This document shows positions 8,731 through 17,929 of a stretch of 64,000 bases of DNA, piece after piece; the first letter of the stretch is position 1, and every line of letters starts with the position of its first letter. The notes under the pieces were generated by a model. It was not told the origin of the DNA and made no database searches. It saw nothing but the letters and a program-made list of their open reading frames with translations. A program made the position numbers and the translations under genes. Origin of the DNA: Helicobacter pametensis ATCC 51478 (GTDB lineage: Bacteria > Campylobacterota > Campylobacteria > Campylobacterales > Helicobacteraceae); NCBI RefSeq assembly GCF_000518225.1, contig NZ_KI912401.1, positions 78,481 through 142,480 on the forward strand, in the 5' to 3' direction.

Positions 8731-10055
8731 GGATTGTTTTGAAAAACCTCTGATAGCCAAAATGCGAGTTCTAGAGATTGAGTTGCATTAAGTCTTGGAT
8801 CGCATTGAGTGATGTAGTTTTGATAGAGCGCTTCTTGCGTTACGCTCCCACCAATACACTCTGTGACATTTTCACCTGTCATTTCAAGATGAATTCCTCC
8901 AGCATAGATTCCAAGATCTAAAGAGAGGGCAAAGAAATGCCTAAGCTCCTCTAGGATACTTTCAAATTGGCGTGTTTTCAGGCCTTGAGATGTCGTTGTA
9001 TTGCCATGCATTGGATCACTGAGCCAAATCACCTCTTTGCCATATTGCTTTATTTTTTCAACGATAGTGGGAAAATATGTTTGAATATTGTCTTTTCCCA
9101 TACGCACGATGAGTGCAACTTCTCCTTGGAGATTTTGAGGATTGAGAATATCAAGGAGTTTGAGTAAATCATCAGGAGATGTGCGTGAGCTTATTTTGAG
9201 ACCTTTTGGGTTTTGAATCCCACGGATAAATTCAATATGTGCAGGAGAACTCAATGTGCGCTCTCCAATCCAGAGAAAGTGGGATGAGCAGTCATAAATC
9301 TCTCCACTTAAACTATCTTTGCGACAGAGTGCCTCTTCATAATTGAGAAGTAGAGCCTCATGACTGATAAAAAACTCACAAAAATTACCCATAGATTGGA
9401 GATTGATCCCACAACTTTGTGCAAATGCAAAAGCTCTAGAAATGTGATTTGCTAGCTGTTTATAGCGTTTGCTGAGGGGATGGGTATTGGCAAACTCTAG
9501 ATTATATTGAGGAAAGAGATGAAAATCTGCCATCCCTCCCTTGGAGAAAGCTCGCAAAAGATTGAGTGTCGCAACTGATTGATGATAGGCTTGAATCATT
9601 CTTTGTGGATCATGTTCGCGACTTTTGCTATCAAACTCACTTGCATTGATCATATCTCCTCGAAAACTTGGAAGAGATTGTCCATCTCTCTCTTCAAATT
9701 CTTGACTTCTTGGTTTGGCAAATTGACCAGCAATTCTTCCAATCTTGATGATTTCTTTGCCACTTGCAAAGCCTAATATGATGCTCATTTGCAATATAAG
9801 TTTGTAAAAATCTCGAATAGAGCTAGCACTAAAGCGTGCAAAACTTTCTGCACAATCTCCACCCTGCAAGACAAAAGCCTTTCTTTGAGCAACTTGCTTT
9901 AATTTGTCTTTGAGGAGATCGACCTCTTTTGCAAATACAAGGGGTGGATATGAGGCGAGTGTTTCTTCTGTGTTGTATAGATATTGAGTATTTTTATAAT
10001 TTGGAGACTGTTTGATGGGGTATCGTCTCCAGCTTGCTGGAGACCAATTAGACAA
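8727..10055 (-). CDS. aroG: 3-deoxy-7-phosphoheptulonate synthase, class II
   Basis: First enzyme of the shikimate pathway (PEP plus erythrose 4-phosphate), class II (plant-like) family. 442 residues with a TTG start. LSNWSPASWR matches the family N-terminus, and no ATG, GTG or other better start is in the right place; in-frame sequence further upstream is just the thioesterase gene read out of frame. Key segments are LQGGDCAESF, GRIAGQFAKPRS, the WLSDPMHGNT metal region and GGIHLEMTGENVTEC. It overlaps the upstream thioesterase by 8 bp and pabA by 4 bp, indicating coupled translation. Confidence 0.92.
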   Translation of the reverse strand: MSNWSPASWRRYPIKQSPNYKNTQYLYNTEETLASYPPLVFAKEVDLLKDKLKQVAQRKAFVLQGGDCAESFARFSASSIRDFYKLILQMSIILGFASGKEIIKIGRIAGQFAKPRSQEFEERDGQSLPSFRGDMINASEFDSKSREHDPQRMIQAYHQSVATLNLLRAFSKGGMADFHLFPQYNLEFANTHPLSKRYKQLANHISRAFAFAQSCGINLQSMGNFCEFFISHEALLLNYEEALCRKDSLSGEIYDCSSHFLWIGERTLSSPAHIEFIRGIQNPKGLKISSRTSPDDLLKLLDILNPQNLQGEVALIVRMGKDNIQTYFPTIVEKIKQYGKEVIWLSDPMHGNTTTSQGLKTRQFESILEELRHFFALSLDLGIYAGGIHLEMTGENVTECIGGSVTQEALYQNYITQCDPRLNATQSLELAFWLSEVFQNNP

Positions 10056-10494
10056 ATCGTCTTTCTCTTCTTTCTTTGGCTTCTTGATATCTGCGTTTTG
10101 CTTCTTCTGTTTGAGGTGTGAGAGGAGGGATTGAAGCTTTTTTGCCTTCAGCATCAAGTGCAACCATTGTGAAATAAGAGCTATTACAATGAGTGATCTC
10201 CTGCGTTTTGATATTTTCAAACTCCACACGGATTCCAACCTCACAGCTTGATGTGCCTGTGTAATTGACAGAAGCATAAAAATGCATCAAAGATCCAATA
10301 GGAATTGATTTTTTGAAATGAACTTGATCGACAGCGAGAGTTACGACGCCTACTCCACAATATCGTGTCGCACAAGCATAAGCAACTTGATCTAAAATCT
10401 TAAGTAGTTCTCCTCCATGCACAACACCACTAAAATTGGCCATACTGGGTGAGGCAAGGATAGACATTTGCAAGCTTTGTCTATTGTCTTTCAT
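10048..10494 (-). CDS. Acyl-CoA thioesterase, hotdog fold
   Basis: 148-residue hotdog-fold thioesterase of the YciA/BACH type, hydrolysing acyl-CoA in the cytoplasm. The motif FSGVVHGGELLKILDQVAY with the conserved H-G-G and Asp is near residues 21-38. The C-terminus is Arg/Glu-rich (KRRYQEAKERRERR). The ATG at 10494 has AAGGAC upstream and gives the family N-terminus; an in-frame ATG 20 codons earlier is less likely. It overlaps the aroG start. Confidence 0.88.
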   Translation of the reverse strand: MKDNRQSLQMSILASPSMANFSGVVHGGELLKILDQVAYACATRYCGVGVVTLAVDQVHFKKSIPIGSLMHFYASVNYTGTSSCEVGIRVEFENIKTQEITHCNSSYFTMVALDAEGKKASIPPLTPQTEEAKRRYQEAKERRERRFV

Positions 10495-10557
10495 TTTTTG
10501 TCCTTGACTTTTTTTGTGATTATAACAATATAATCCCTTCAATCTTTTTATCATCTT

Positions 10558-13500
10558 TTAGGTGTTAGATGATGTATTTTGAAGGAGGGATTTTGCCAAA
10601 TCTTTAGCTCCTTTGAGATCAAGTTTGCCTGATCCAAGTAGGGGGATAGAATCCACTTTGAAATAATGTCTAGGTTTGGAGATTGCTGGAAGCGAGGAGT
10701 GTTTGATGAGCTGAATCACATGGAGATACTCTTCATCTTTGGGAGTTTGAATTAAGAGGGCGATGATTTCTCCTTTTTTACCATCTTCTAGAGCGACTGC
10801 GACGCATTTACACTCATGGATAAGATTAGCTTTTGTGATCATTTGAGTGATTTCTTCTTCGATTCCGCCAAGACTTACCATCTCTCCACCAATTTTGGCA
10901 AATCTTGAATAGCGATCGATGATATAGAGGAATCCATCCTCATCTAAATAGCCTTTATCACCTGTTTTATACCATCGCATATGATTGAACTCTACGATCA
11001 CCTCATGAGTTTTTTGAGGATCATTGAGATATCCGACCATGACTTGATGCCCACCTACAAGCACAAGTCCTTCATGGCGATGAGGAAGTTCTTCCATCGT
11101 CGAGGGATCAACAATCTTGAGTGTTGTTCCAGGGAGGGGCATCCCAACGCTTCCAATCTTATTGGCTTGATGGATTTCCTCATTGAGTGCATCAAATTTA
11201 CAAGGGAGATTGACGCTTACAACAGGAGTCGTTTCTGTTGTTCCATAGCCTTCCAAAATCACACATTGGAATTTATTTTCAAAAGCCATGCGTGTTTCAC
11301 TTTTGAGTTTTTCTGCTCCAGAGACCACAATCCTTAGGCTTGCAAACATAAGACGATCGACCTTGGGATGTCGAGCATAGATTCCCAAAAATGTTGAAGT
11401 TCCACACATAATGCTCACTTGGTGTTTTGCTATGGTTTGAGCGATCCCCAAAGCATCTGTAGGATCAGGATAGGTAATACTTGGAATCCCAGAAAGAAGT
11501 GGAAGGAGGGTTGTGGCAGTGAGACCAAAGGCATGAAATGGAGGAAGTGATGAGAGAATAGAGTCGTGATCTTGCACACATAAGACATCTGAGATTTGAG
11601 CAATATTGCTCATGATGTTTTGATGATTGAGCATAACACCTTTGGGATTCCCCTCACTTCCGCTGCTAAAGAGAATACATGCAATTGCTTGGGTATTTCT
11701 CTCTGGTGAAAATAATTGTTTGAGGATAAAGCTTGGTAGAACAAAGGCCATTGTGAGATAGGAGAGCAGTTTGAGTTTCTGAGATTTAAACTTTTGGACA
11801 ATTTCTTCCATATAGAGTAACTCAACATCATTGAGCTCAAGATGGATTCCTTTTTCCTTGAGTTTGTCCATAAAGGTTTTGGAAGTCAAGATGCGTTTGA
11901 TTTTGGCAGATTGAATAGCTAGATTGATTGCCTTGCTTCCTGCTGTAAAGTTGAGATTGATAGCTACCTTGGAAGCAATGAAAATGGAAAGATTGCAAAG
12001 TGAGGAAGCAAAAGAGGCTGGGAGCAGGATTCCGATACACTCTTGTGTCGGTGTAAAACCCTCATCGCTTTTATTTTTTGAAGTTTCTCTAAGCATTCTG
12101 GAGAGCAAAAGCGATAATCCCAATACTTTGCCAAAGCTAAATTTTCCATTGATTGGATCAATAATGCTTGTTTGAAAGAGATGAGATTTGGCAATCCCAA
12201 TCCATGTGCGCCCTATAGTGGACATTGCCTGACATTGGCTAGCCCATGCAACAAAAGAGAGATCAAAGATTGCATTTTTGATTTTTTCTTTTGGAGTATG
12301 GGAGGGTAGAGCTTTGCCAAAGGCGATGGCGATATTGCGTTTGTTGAGAAATGAATGATTGCGTGCCTTAAAGCTTTCATTGGAGCGTGAAAAACTGCTT
12401 CCCCATAATCCGCGAATATAGAAAGGAATAATGAGCGTGTCATCATTGAGGGCGAGTGAAAAATCATGTTTAAATTCATTGAGGTGCCCATGTGTTGAGA
12501 CTGCACCTTCAGGGAAGAAGCAAACAATTTGTTTTTGAGAGAGTAGGGTATTCATCTTTTGAAGTAATTCGCCATTGGAAGAGTGGGGAATCATACTAAA
12601 GTGTTTCAAAAAGAGTTTGACATACCACTTAGACTGTATGGTATGTTCGAGTGCGAAATACACTCTTTGAGGGATTGCCATTTGCACGATGGCCCAATCG
12701 ATGAAAGACATATGATTTCCAATGAGTAAAACACCTTGATTTTGAGGGATATTGGAAAAATTTTCTACGATGAGGCGATAGCGCTGATTGAATGCAAAGG
12801 TAAGAAGGAGGCGTGTCAGAATAAAAGGCTGTTTTTTGAGAAAATAAATCATTCCAGCAATAGAAAGAACACAAGCAATCAAAAATCCAATAGATGCATC
12901 AAAATTGCCATAGATCAGCGAGGCAGATAGAAGAAGTGAGATCATCATTCCAAGTGCTTGGAAAAGTTGATAGAGAGCAAGGGACTGACCAAGATTAGAG
13001 GATTCTCTTAAGATAGAAGAGAGAAATGGTGTAAAGACAAGCATACATCCCAGTCCCAAAGCAAAAGCTAAAAATAATGAGGTGGTTGGTGAAGGATCAA
13101 ATGTAAAGAGAGCAAGTGAGAAGGAGATGAAGAAAAATCCAAAGGGAATCACACCAAGTTCAAGATAGTTTTTGGTAAGCAAGAAAGTGAAATATGCTCC
13201 ACAGATAGCTCCACCTCCAAGAGTTAATGCGATCAAAGATAAATAATGGACATTTTGGGTTTGGACATAATATGGGAAGAGTGTGATGCAGAGTTGAGCG
13301 ATCCCCCAAAATAGAGCACTAGCCAAGATTGGATTTGCAACAGGAGCGTGAAGCATGAGATTTTTGAAATGCGTTAGATAAGATGAAGAAGATTGAGATA
13401 TGTTGGGAGTGTGCTGATTGATCTGGGGTAGAGTATGGCTTAGAAAGATCTGCACTATGGCAAGAAAAACAAATAAAATCCCCATCAAATTTGAAGCTTC

Positions 13501-14028
13501 AAGAATCTCTGAGAGATTATGCGTCTCTAGTGTAAAAAGTTTGAAAACACTCCCAGAGATAAAGAGTCCAGCTAGCATGGCAGCAATTGTGATGGCTTGC
13601 GCGATGGCGTTTGCTTGTGCTAGATTGTGTGTTTGAATGAGATCGCGTAGATATCCAAGTTTGCTTGGGAAAAAGAGTGCATTTTGGATGGCCAAAAGAA
13701 AAGTGATAAAAAAAGCGGGCCAAAACGCACCCAAGCTATAGCATATGAGAAGCATACTAGAGAGCGTCAAAGAAAACCATGCTGAGAATCTAAGCATTTT
13801 GAGTCTATTGTACTGATCGGCAAAGAAACTAGCAGGATAGAAGAGCAAAATGGCAGGTAATAAGATGAGGATGTTTTGAAAGATTCCCAATAAAAAGCGT
13901 TGATTACCTTCAAAAATCTGATAAATGCTGCTCAAAATCAAAATTTTATGTCCAAGTTCAATAAATGATCCTATAAAAATCACACCCAAAAAAGTCTTAA
14001 ATCCTAGAGTTTTTAGTATTTGACGCAT
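10558..14028 (-). CDS. aas: MFS transporter - PlsC acyltransferase - acyl-ACP synthetase fusion
   Basis: 1156 residues in three parts. Residues about 1-405 are a 12-TM MFS transporter like LplT (lysophospholipid flippase). Residues about 415-600 are a PlsC-type acyltransferase with NHMSFID (His439, Asp444) and FPEGAVS. Residues about 620-1156 are an AMP-binding acyl-ACP synthetase (SSGSEGNPKG, YGTTE, KTGDKG). In E. coli LplT and Aas are separate proteins that import lyso-PE and re-acylate it; here one chain does both. The ATG at 14028 has AAGGAAA. It is the last gene of the leftward block and diverges from the 14152 gene. Confidence 0.9.
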   Translation of the reverse strand: MRQILKTLGFKTFLGVIFIGSFIELGHKILILSSIYQIFEGNQRFLLGIFQNILILLPAILLFYPASFFADQYNRLKMLRFSAWFSLTLSSMLLICYSLGAFWPAFFITFLLAIQNALFFPSKLGYLRDLIQTHNLAQANAIAQAITIAAMLAGLFISGSVFKLFTLETHNLSEILEASNLMGILFVFLAIVQIFLSHTLPQINQHTPNISQSSSSYLTHFKNLMLHAPVANPILASALFWGIAQLCITLFPYYVQTQNVHYLSLIALTLGGGAICGAYFTFLLTKNYLELGVIPFGFFFISFSLALFTFDPSPTTSLFLAFALGLGCMLVFTPFLSSILRESSNLGQSLALYQLFQALGMMISLLLSASLIYGNFDASIGFLIACVLSIAGMIYFLKKQPFILTRLLLTFAFNQRYRLIVENFSNIPQNQGVLLIGNHMSFIDWAIVQMAIPQRVYFALEHTIQSKWYVKLFLKHFSMIPHSSNGELLQKMNTLLSQKQIVCFFPEGAVSTHGHLNEFKHDFSLALNDDTLIIPFYIRGLWGSSFSRSNESFKARNHSFLNKRNIAIAFGKALPSHTPKEKIKNAIFDLSFVAWASQCQAMSTIGRTWIGIAKSHLFQTSIIDPINGKFSFGKVLGLSLLLSRMLRETSKNKSDEGFTPTQECIGILLPASFASSLCNLSIFIASKVAINLNFTAGSKAINLAIQSAKIKRILTSKTFMDKLKEKGIHLELNDVELLYMEEIVQKFKSQKLKLLSYLTMAFVLPSFILKQLFSPERNTQAIACILFSSGSEGNPKGVMLNHQNIMSNIAQISDVLCVQDHDSILSSLPPFHAFGLTATTLLPLLSGIPSITYPDPTDALGIAQTIAKHQVSIMCGTSTFLGIYARHPKVDRLMFASLRIVVSGAEKLKSETRMAFENKFQCVILEGYGTTETTPVVSVNLPCKFDALNEEIHQANKIGSVGMPLPGTTLKIVDPSTMEELPHRHEGLVLVGGHQVMVGYLNDPQKTHEVIVEFNHMRWYKTGDKGYLDEDGFLYIIDRYSRFAKIGGEMVSLGGIEEEITQMITKANLIHECKCVAVALEDGKKGEIIALLIQTPKDEEYLHVIQLIKHSSLPAISKPRHYFKVDSIPLLGSGKLDLKGAKDLAKSLLQNTSSNT

Positions 14029-14151
14029 TATTTTCCTTGAAATAGACTTAAAAACGCATTCTAACAAAAGCCTCAAGAATCACATAAAGTAGTTTCTAAT
14101 ATGTCAGAATGCCAGATCGCATTTGCGAAAATTTTTACTAGGAGCTAACTA

Positions 14152-14625
14152 ATGTTGAAGAAATTGTGCCTTGTTGCTTTTGCCTTTATTGGATTGTATG
14201 CCAAGGGCTTAGAGGGTTATTACCTCACTCATAAAGATGAAAAAGGAAAACAAGTCGTCGTTGAGATTTTTGAACATGGGGGTAAATATCATGCCTATGG
14301 GTTTGCAAACACTGATGGAAGCAAAAGTGTGGATCAAAATAATCCTGATGCAAAGCTTAAGGGGAGAAGTATGAATGGAGTTGTTTTTGTTTGGAATCTT
14401 GCACCAAAAGGGAATGAGTGGAGTGATGGCAAGATCTATAATGTTGCTAATGGCAAAACTTATGATGCGAGTGTTTGGTTTGATAAGAGTGGGAATCTCG
14501 TTGTCAAGGCATCTGTGTGGGGATTTGGGAAAAAGTTTGTTTGGACAAAACTAAGTGAAGAAGAGGCGCAAAAATACTTTGCTACTAAACCTCCTATTGA
14601 GCAAGTGATCAAGACAATTCCTTGA
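14152..14625 (+). CDS. DUF2147-type secreted protein
   Basis: 157 residues with an 18-residue signal peptide (hydrophobic, ending LYAKG), so exported. The mature part resembles the DUF2147 family: an N-terminal GYYLT segment, a G-x-SMNGVVFVWNL strand and a C-terminal WGFGKKFVWTKL ending. Function is unknown in the family. AGGAG precedes the ATG. It stands alone between the divergent aas fusion and the convergent ppiA. Confidence 0.75.
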   Translation: MLKKLCLVAFAFIGLYAKGLEGYYLTHKDEKGKQVVVEIFEHGGKYHAYGFANTDGSKSVDQNNPDAKLKGRSMNGVVFVWNLAPKGNEWSDGKIYNVANGKTYDASVWFDKSGNLVVKASVWGFGKKFVWTKLSEEEAQKYFATKPPIEQVIKTIP

Positions 14626-14660
14626 TTTTCTCAAAAGGGAGTGGATGGGGGGAGGGGGTG

Positions 14661-15158
14661 TTAAACCCCTTGTGGAGCTTGAGCAGAGATTTGGATATCT
14701 TCAATCAAATCTCCTTGCTTTAGGCTATCTAAAACCTCTACACCCTCTATAATCTGTCCAAAAACAGTGTGAGCACCATCAAGATGAGGTTGTGGAGCAA
14801 AGCAGATGAAAAATTGACTTCCTCCAGTATCTTTTCCTGCATGAGCCATTGAGAGAGCACCTTTGATATGTTTGTGAGGATTGTTTTGTGTTTCGCATTT
14901 GATTGCATATCCTGGCCCACCGCATCCATTCCCTATAGGGCATCCTCCTTGAGCGACAAAGTTTGGAATCACACGGTGAAATTTGAGTCCTTGATAAAAT
15001 CCATCCTTGGCAAGTGTGGCAAAGTTAATTACAGCCTGTGGAGCATCTTCGCCAAACAATTCAAAAATCATATTGCCCTTAGAGGTTTGGATCATTGCGT
15101 ATTTTGATGCTTGGATGGCTTCTTGTGTGATTTCATAGATTTTGAGTTCTTTTTCCAT
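14661..15158 (-). CDS. ppiA: Peptidyl-prolyl cis-trans isomerase, cyclophilin type
   Basis: 165 residues. The cyclophilin core includes [13 protein letters not shown] (catalytic Arg), GSQFFI and GAHTVFG (the conserved Trp/His surroundings reduced as in small bacterial cyclophilins). There is no signal peptide, so it is probably cytoplasmic. It has AAAAGGAA before the ATG. It accelerates proline isomerisation in protein folding. Confidence 0.93.
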   Translation of the reverse strand: MEKELKIYEITQEAIQASKYAMIQTSKGNMIFELFGEDAPQAVINFATLAKDGFYQGLKFHRVIPNFVAQGGCPIGNGCGGPGYAIKCETQNNPHKHIKGALSMAHAGKDTGGSQFFICFAPQPHLDGAHTVFGQIIEGVEVLDSLKQGDLIEDIQISAQAPQGV

Positions 15159-15231
15159 TTTTTTCCTTTTTGTGGTAATTTTACAGAATCCTTAATTTTA
15201 CTTGATTTCAAGCTGCTTGTCGGGGAATAAA

Positions 15232-16230
15232 ATGAGAAAACTTTTGTTATGTGTATGCTTGGGTTTGCTTAGCGCATCAGAGGATAAACTTCAAGAAGCT
15301 TATCCCCAAAAACAACTTCCACTCACCAAAGAGCAAAAAATTCTCTTACAAGAATCGCTCAAGCAAGAGCGGAACAATGAAGAAAGCAAAGCCTCTCCTA
15401 AAAATAAACCTATGATCAAAGGATCCACGCAACTTCAAAAGACTTCCAAAACAGAGCAACAAAAAAGAGGGGATAAGGCTTCATTTGAGAATCCTTATGA
15501 GGGATTTTCTACCAAAGAGCAACAAGAGGAGAATGCAAAGCCAAATTTAAGTTTTGAGAAGAAATGGATCTATGGGACGGCTGTGATTACTACTACTTTT
15601 TTGGATGGAAGTATTAAGAGAAGTTATGGAGTTTTATTGCGTGATGGAATGTTTGTCACATCAGCCAATATGGTCTATGATCGCAATGTCTATGCACGGG
15701 TGAGCTATGCTATGATGCAAGATGATTCATCTATTCCTTTTATCTGTGTGGCAAGTCTTTCAATCAAGGCATTGGATTTGCAAAAAGGTTTGGCGATATT
15801 AGAAACTTCTGCTTTTACTGATATTTATTGCAATCAGCGTAAGAAAAGCTATTACCATGATCGGATTTACTCTCAGTATTGGGTCAATGTCTTTGATGAG
15901 GTGCAGCAAAAGCAACAAGCTATTGTTTATGCACCTTACATCACAAAGCTCAATTCTTTTGCAACAGAGCAATACATCTTGCAAGAAAGTCTAGATCAGC
16001 TTGCCCAAAAAGAAAACCATGATTTTGAGGGGTATAAGTATGCATACGGCAAGGGGTTTTATACTCATGATGGGAGATTGCTTGGTATCATTGGGGCTAG
16101 CAGTGATTCTAAGCCCAAGTTTATCCCCTCAAGAGATATTGCTGATTTTTTATGTGAGTTAAAAGAGAGAAAGATTCTCAAAAACTCTTACTTGCAAGTT
16201 TTGTGTCCTTCTTCTAAGAAGAAGGAGTAG
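15232..16230 (+). CDS. Exported protein with possible trypsin-like fold
   Basis: 332 residues, not firmly recognised. The first ~16 residues (MRKLLLCVCLGLLSAS) are a signal peptide. Residues about 30-105 are a charged, low-complexity linker rich in Gln, Lys and Glu. The rest has the rhythm of a degenerate trypsin-like domain (GTAVITTTFLDGS, GVLLRDGMFVTSANMVY, KGLAILETSA), but the His/Asp/Ser triad is not in place, so it is probably not an active protease. The ATG at 15232 with GGGGA is preferred over one ten codons earlier. It converges with terC with a 17-bp overlap. Confidence 0.7.
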   Translation: MRKLLLCVCLGLLSASEDKLQEAYPQKQLPLTKEQKILLQESLKQERNNEESKASPKNKPMIKGSTQLQKTSKTEQQKRGDKASFENPYEGFSTKEQQEENAKPNLSFEKKWIYGTAVITTTFLDGSIKRSYGVLLRDGMFVTSANMVYDRNVYARVSYAMMQDDSSIPFICVASLSIKALDLQKGLAILETSAFTDIYCNQRKKSYYHDRIYSQYWVNVFDEVQQKQQAIVYAPYITKLNSFATEQYILQESLDQLAQKENHDFEGYKYAYGKGFYTHDGRLLGIIGASSDSKPKFIPSRDIADFLCELKERKILKNSYLQVLCPSSKKKE

Positions 16231-16933
16231 TTTTTCTGCGAATGTAGATATTGAGAAGTTCTACCACAAGAGAAAATCCCATCGCAAAATAAACATAAGC
16301 TTTGGGGACATGGATATCAAACCCATCTAAAATCAAAACAATTCCCACCATAAACAAGAAAGCCAAAGCAAGAGTTTTGATACTTGGATAAGTATCTACA
16401 AAATCCGCAATCCGCTTGCTAGCAAAAAGCATAACACCCACAGCAAACATAATCGCAATAATCATAATTTCTATATTTTGAGCCATTCCTACAGCCGTGA
16501 TGACAGAATCTAGAGAGAAGACAATATCTAAAATCGCAATTTGGATTAAAACTGTCATAAAGCCTGCTTTAAGTGTGGATGTTTTTTCTTCATGGTGGGT
16601 TTGAGTTTGCTCATAAATTTCTATTGCACTTTTATAGATCAAGAAAAGCCCTCCAAGAATCAAGATTAAATCACGCCCAGAGATTTCTATGTTCCATAGA
16701 GTAAATAAGGGTTGGGTGAGTTTCATAATCCAAAACAAAGAAACTAAAAGTGCGATCCGTGAAAGCATTGCAAGAGAGAGACCAAAGATCCTTGCTTTGT
16801 CTCTTTGGTGTTCTGGAAGCTTATTGACCAAGATGGCTATGAAGATGATGTTGTCAATCCCTAGAACGATTTCTAGGGCTGTGAGTGTGATGAGTGTGAC
16901 CCATGCCTCAGGCGATGTGATCCATTCAAGCAT
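16214..16933 (-). CDS. TerC-family membrane protein
   Basis: 239 residues, about seven transmembrane segments. The TerC signature is LEIVLGIDNIIFIAIL near residues 20-35, with a second acidic motif ILDIVFSLDSVITAVG. TerC relatives are linked to metal-ion homeostasis, particularly Mn export during protein secretion. AAGGAG precedes the ATG. The 3' end overlaps the convergent exported-protein gene by 17 bp. Confidence 0.88.
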   Translation of the reverse strand: MLEWITSPEAWVTLITLTALEIVLGIDNIIFIAILVNKLPEHQRDKARIFGLSLAMLSRIALLVSLFWIMKLTQPLFTLWNIEISGRDLILILGGLFLIYKSAIEIYEQTQTHHEEKTSTLKAGFMTVLIQIAILDIVFSLDSVITAVGMAQNIEIMIIAIMFAVGVMLFASKRIADFVDTYPSIKTLALAFLFMVGIVLILDGFDIHVPKAYVYFAMGFSLVVELLNIYIRRKTTPSS

Positions 16934-16978
16934 TGATACTCCTTTTTGTCAAATCAAAAGGGCGTATTCTAACAAAAC

Positions 16979-17923
16979 TTAGTGGAGCCATCCTTTTTTC
17001 TTGAAATAGAGGATTGGGACGAGTGTGGAGAGTATCATTAAAAGAATAGAGAGAGGATAGCCAAAGCTCCATTCAAGCTCGGGCATGACTTTAAAATTCA
17101 TCCCATAAATTGTGCCAATGAGTGTTGGGGGCATCATTGCAACTGTGACAACTGTAAAGAGCTTGATGATTTTGTTTTGTTCGATATTGATTTGATTTGT
17201 GAGAAGTCCTTGGATGTTATCTAGTGCATTCATACTGATATTGGCAAATTCGATGAGTGAGTTGATGTCTTTTAGGATAATGATCAGATTTTTTTTGACT
17301 TCTGGAGAGGGGCGGATGCTTTTGAGCATCGCAGCAATTGAACGCCTCTTGTCAAAGAGAGAATCGCGCACGGTCATATTTAGCTCTTGAAGCCTTGAGA
17401 GCTGATGTAAAACCTCATCATCCATATCATGTGTGAGGATTTTTTTCCTCAAAGCCCTTGTTGATCGAGCAAAATTTTCAAGCATATCCGCATCTTTTTC
17501 TACACGGATCTCTAAGATTTTGCTGAAGAGATCAAAGCCATCATTAAACATTTGAGGATTGGCAAGCATGATTCTCTGCACCTCATCAAAAACACGCAGA
17601 TCAGAATATCTCACGGTAAATAAAATATTGTCATGAAGGATAAAAGTAATACTTTGGTTATCAAAGCGTTTTTCATCACGAAGAGGGATCAGGAAGTAAG
17701 TATTGATCGTGATGGATTGAGAATCTTCCCAATACCTCGCACTCTCTTCAATCTCTTCACGCTCCTCTTGTGTGGGAATCTCGATTTTATAAACCTGTGC
17801 GATCTCTGAAATCTCTTCATTGCTTGGACGAAAGAGATCAATCCAGAGGATATTGTGCTGTGTTTTTGTGTGAACATCTTGTTTGATAATCGTGGATTGA
17901 TTTTGCTTCAAAAAGATGTTCAT
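16979..17923 (-). CDS. corA: CorA magnesium transporter
   Basis: 314 residues. A long cytoplasmic N-terminal part is followed by two C-terminal membrane helices with the family signature YGMNF. It forms a pentameric Mg2+ (also Co2+/Ni2+) channel. The ATG at 17923 and a TTG just before it both suit the AGGGAG inside the end of pgk. The start lies only 6 bp after the pgk stop, so the two are probably co-transcribed. Confidence 0.93.
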   Translation of the reverse strand: MNIFLKQNQSTIIKQDVHTKTQHNILWIDLFRPSNEEISEIAQVYKIEIPTQEEREEIEESARYWEDSQSITINTYFLIPLRDEKRFDNQSITFILHDNILFTVRYSDLRVFDEVQRIMLANPQMFNDGFDLFSKILEIRVEKDADMLENFARSTRALRKKILTHDMDDEVLHQLSRLQELNMTVRDSLFDKRRSIAAMLKSIRPSPEVKKNLIIILKDINSLIEFANISMNALDNIQGLLTNQINIEQNKIIKLFTVVTVAMMPPTLIGTIYGMNFKVMPELEWSFGYPLSILLMILSTLVPILYFKKKGWLH

Positions 17924-17929
17924 CAAACA

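Noticed and set aside
15232..16230. Active trypsin-like protease
   Set aside because: Only the general strand pattern is similar; the catalytic His, Asp and Ser are not in place.
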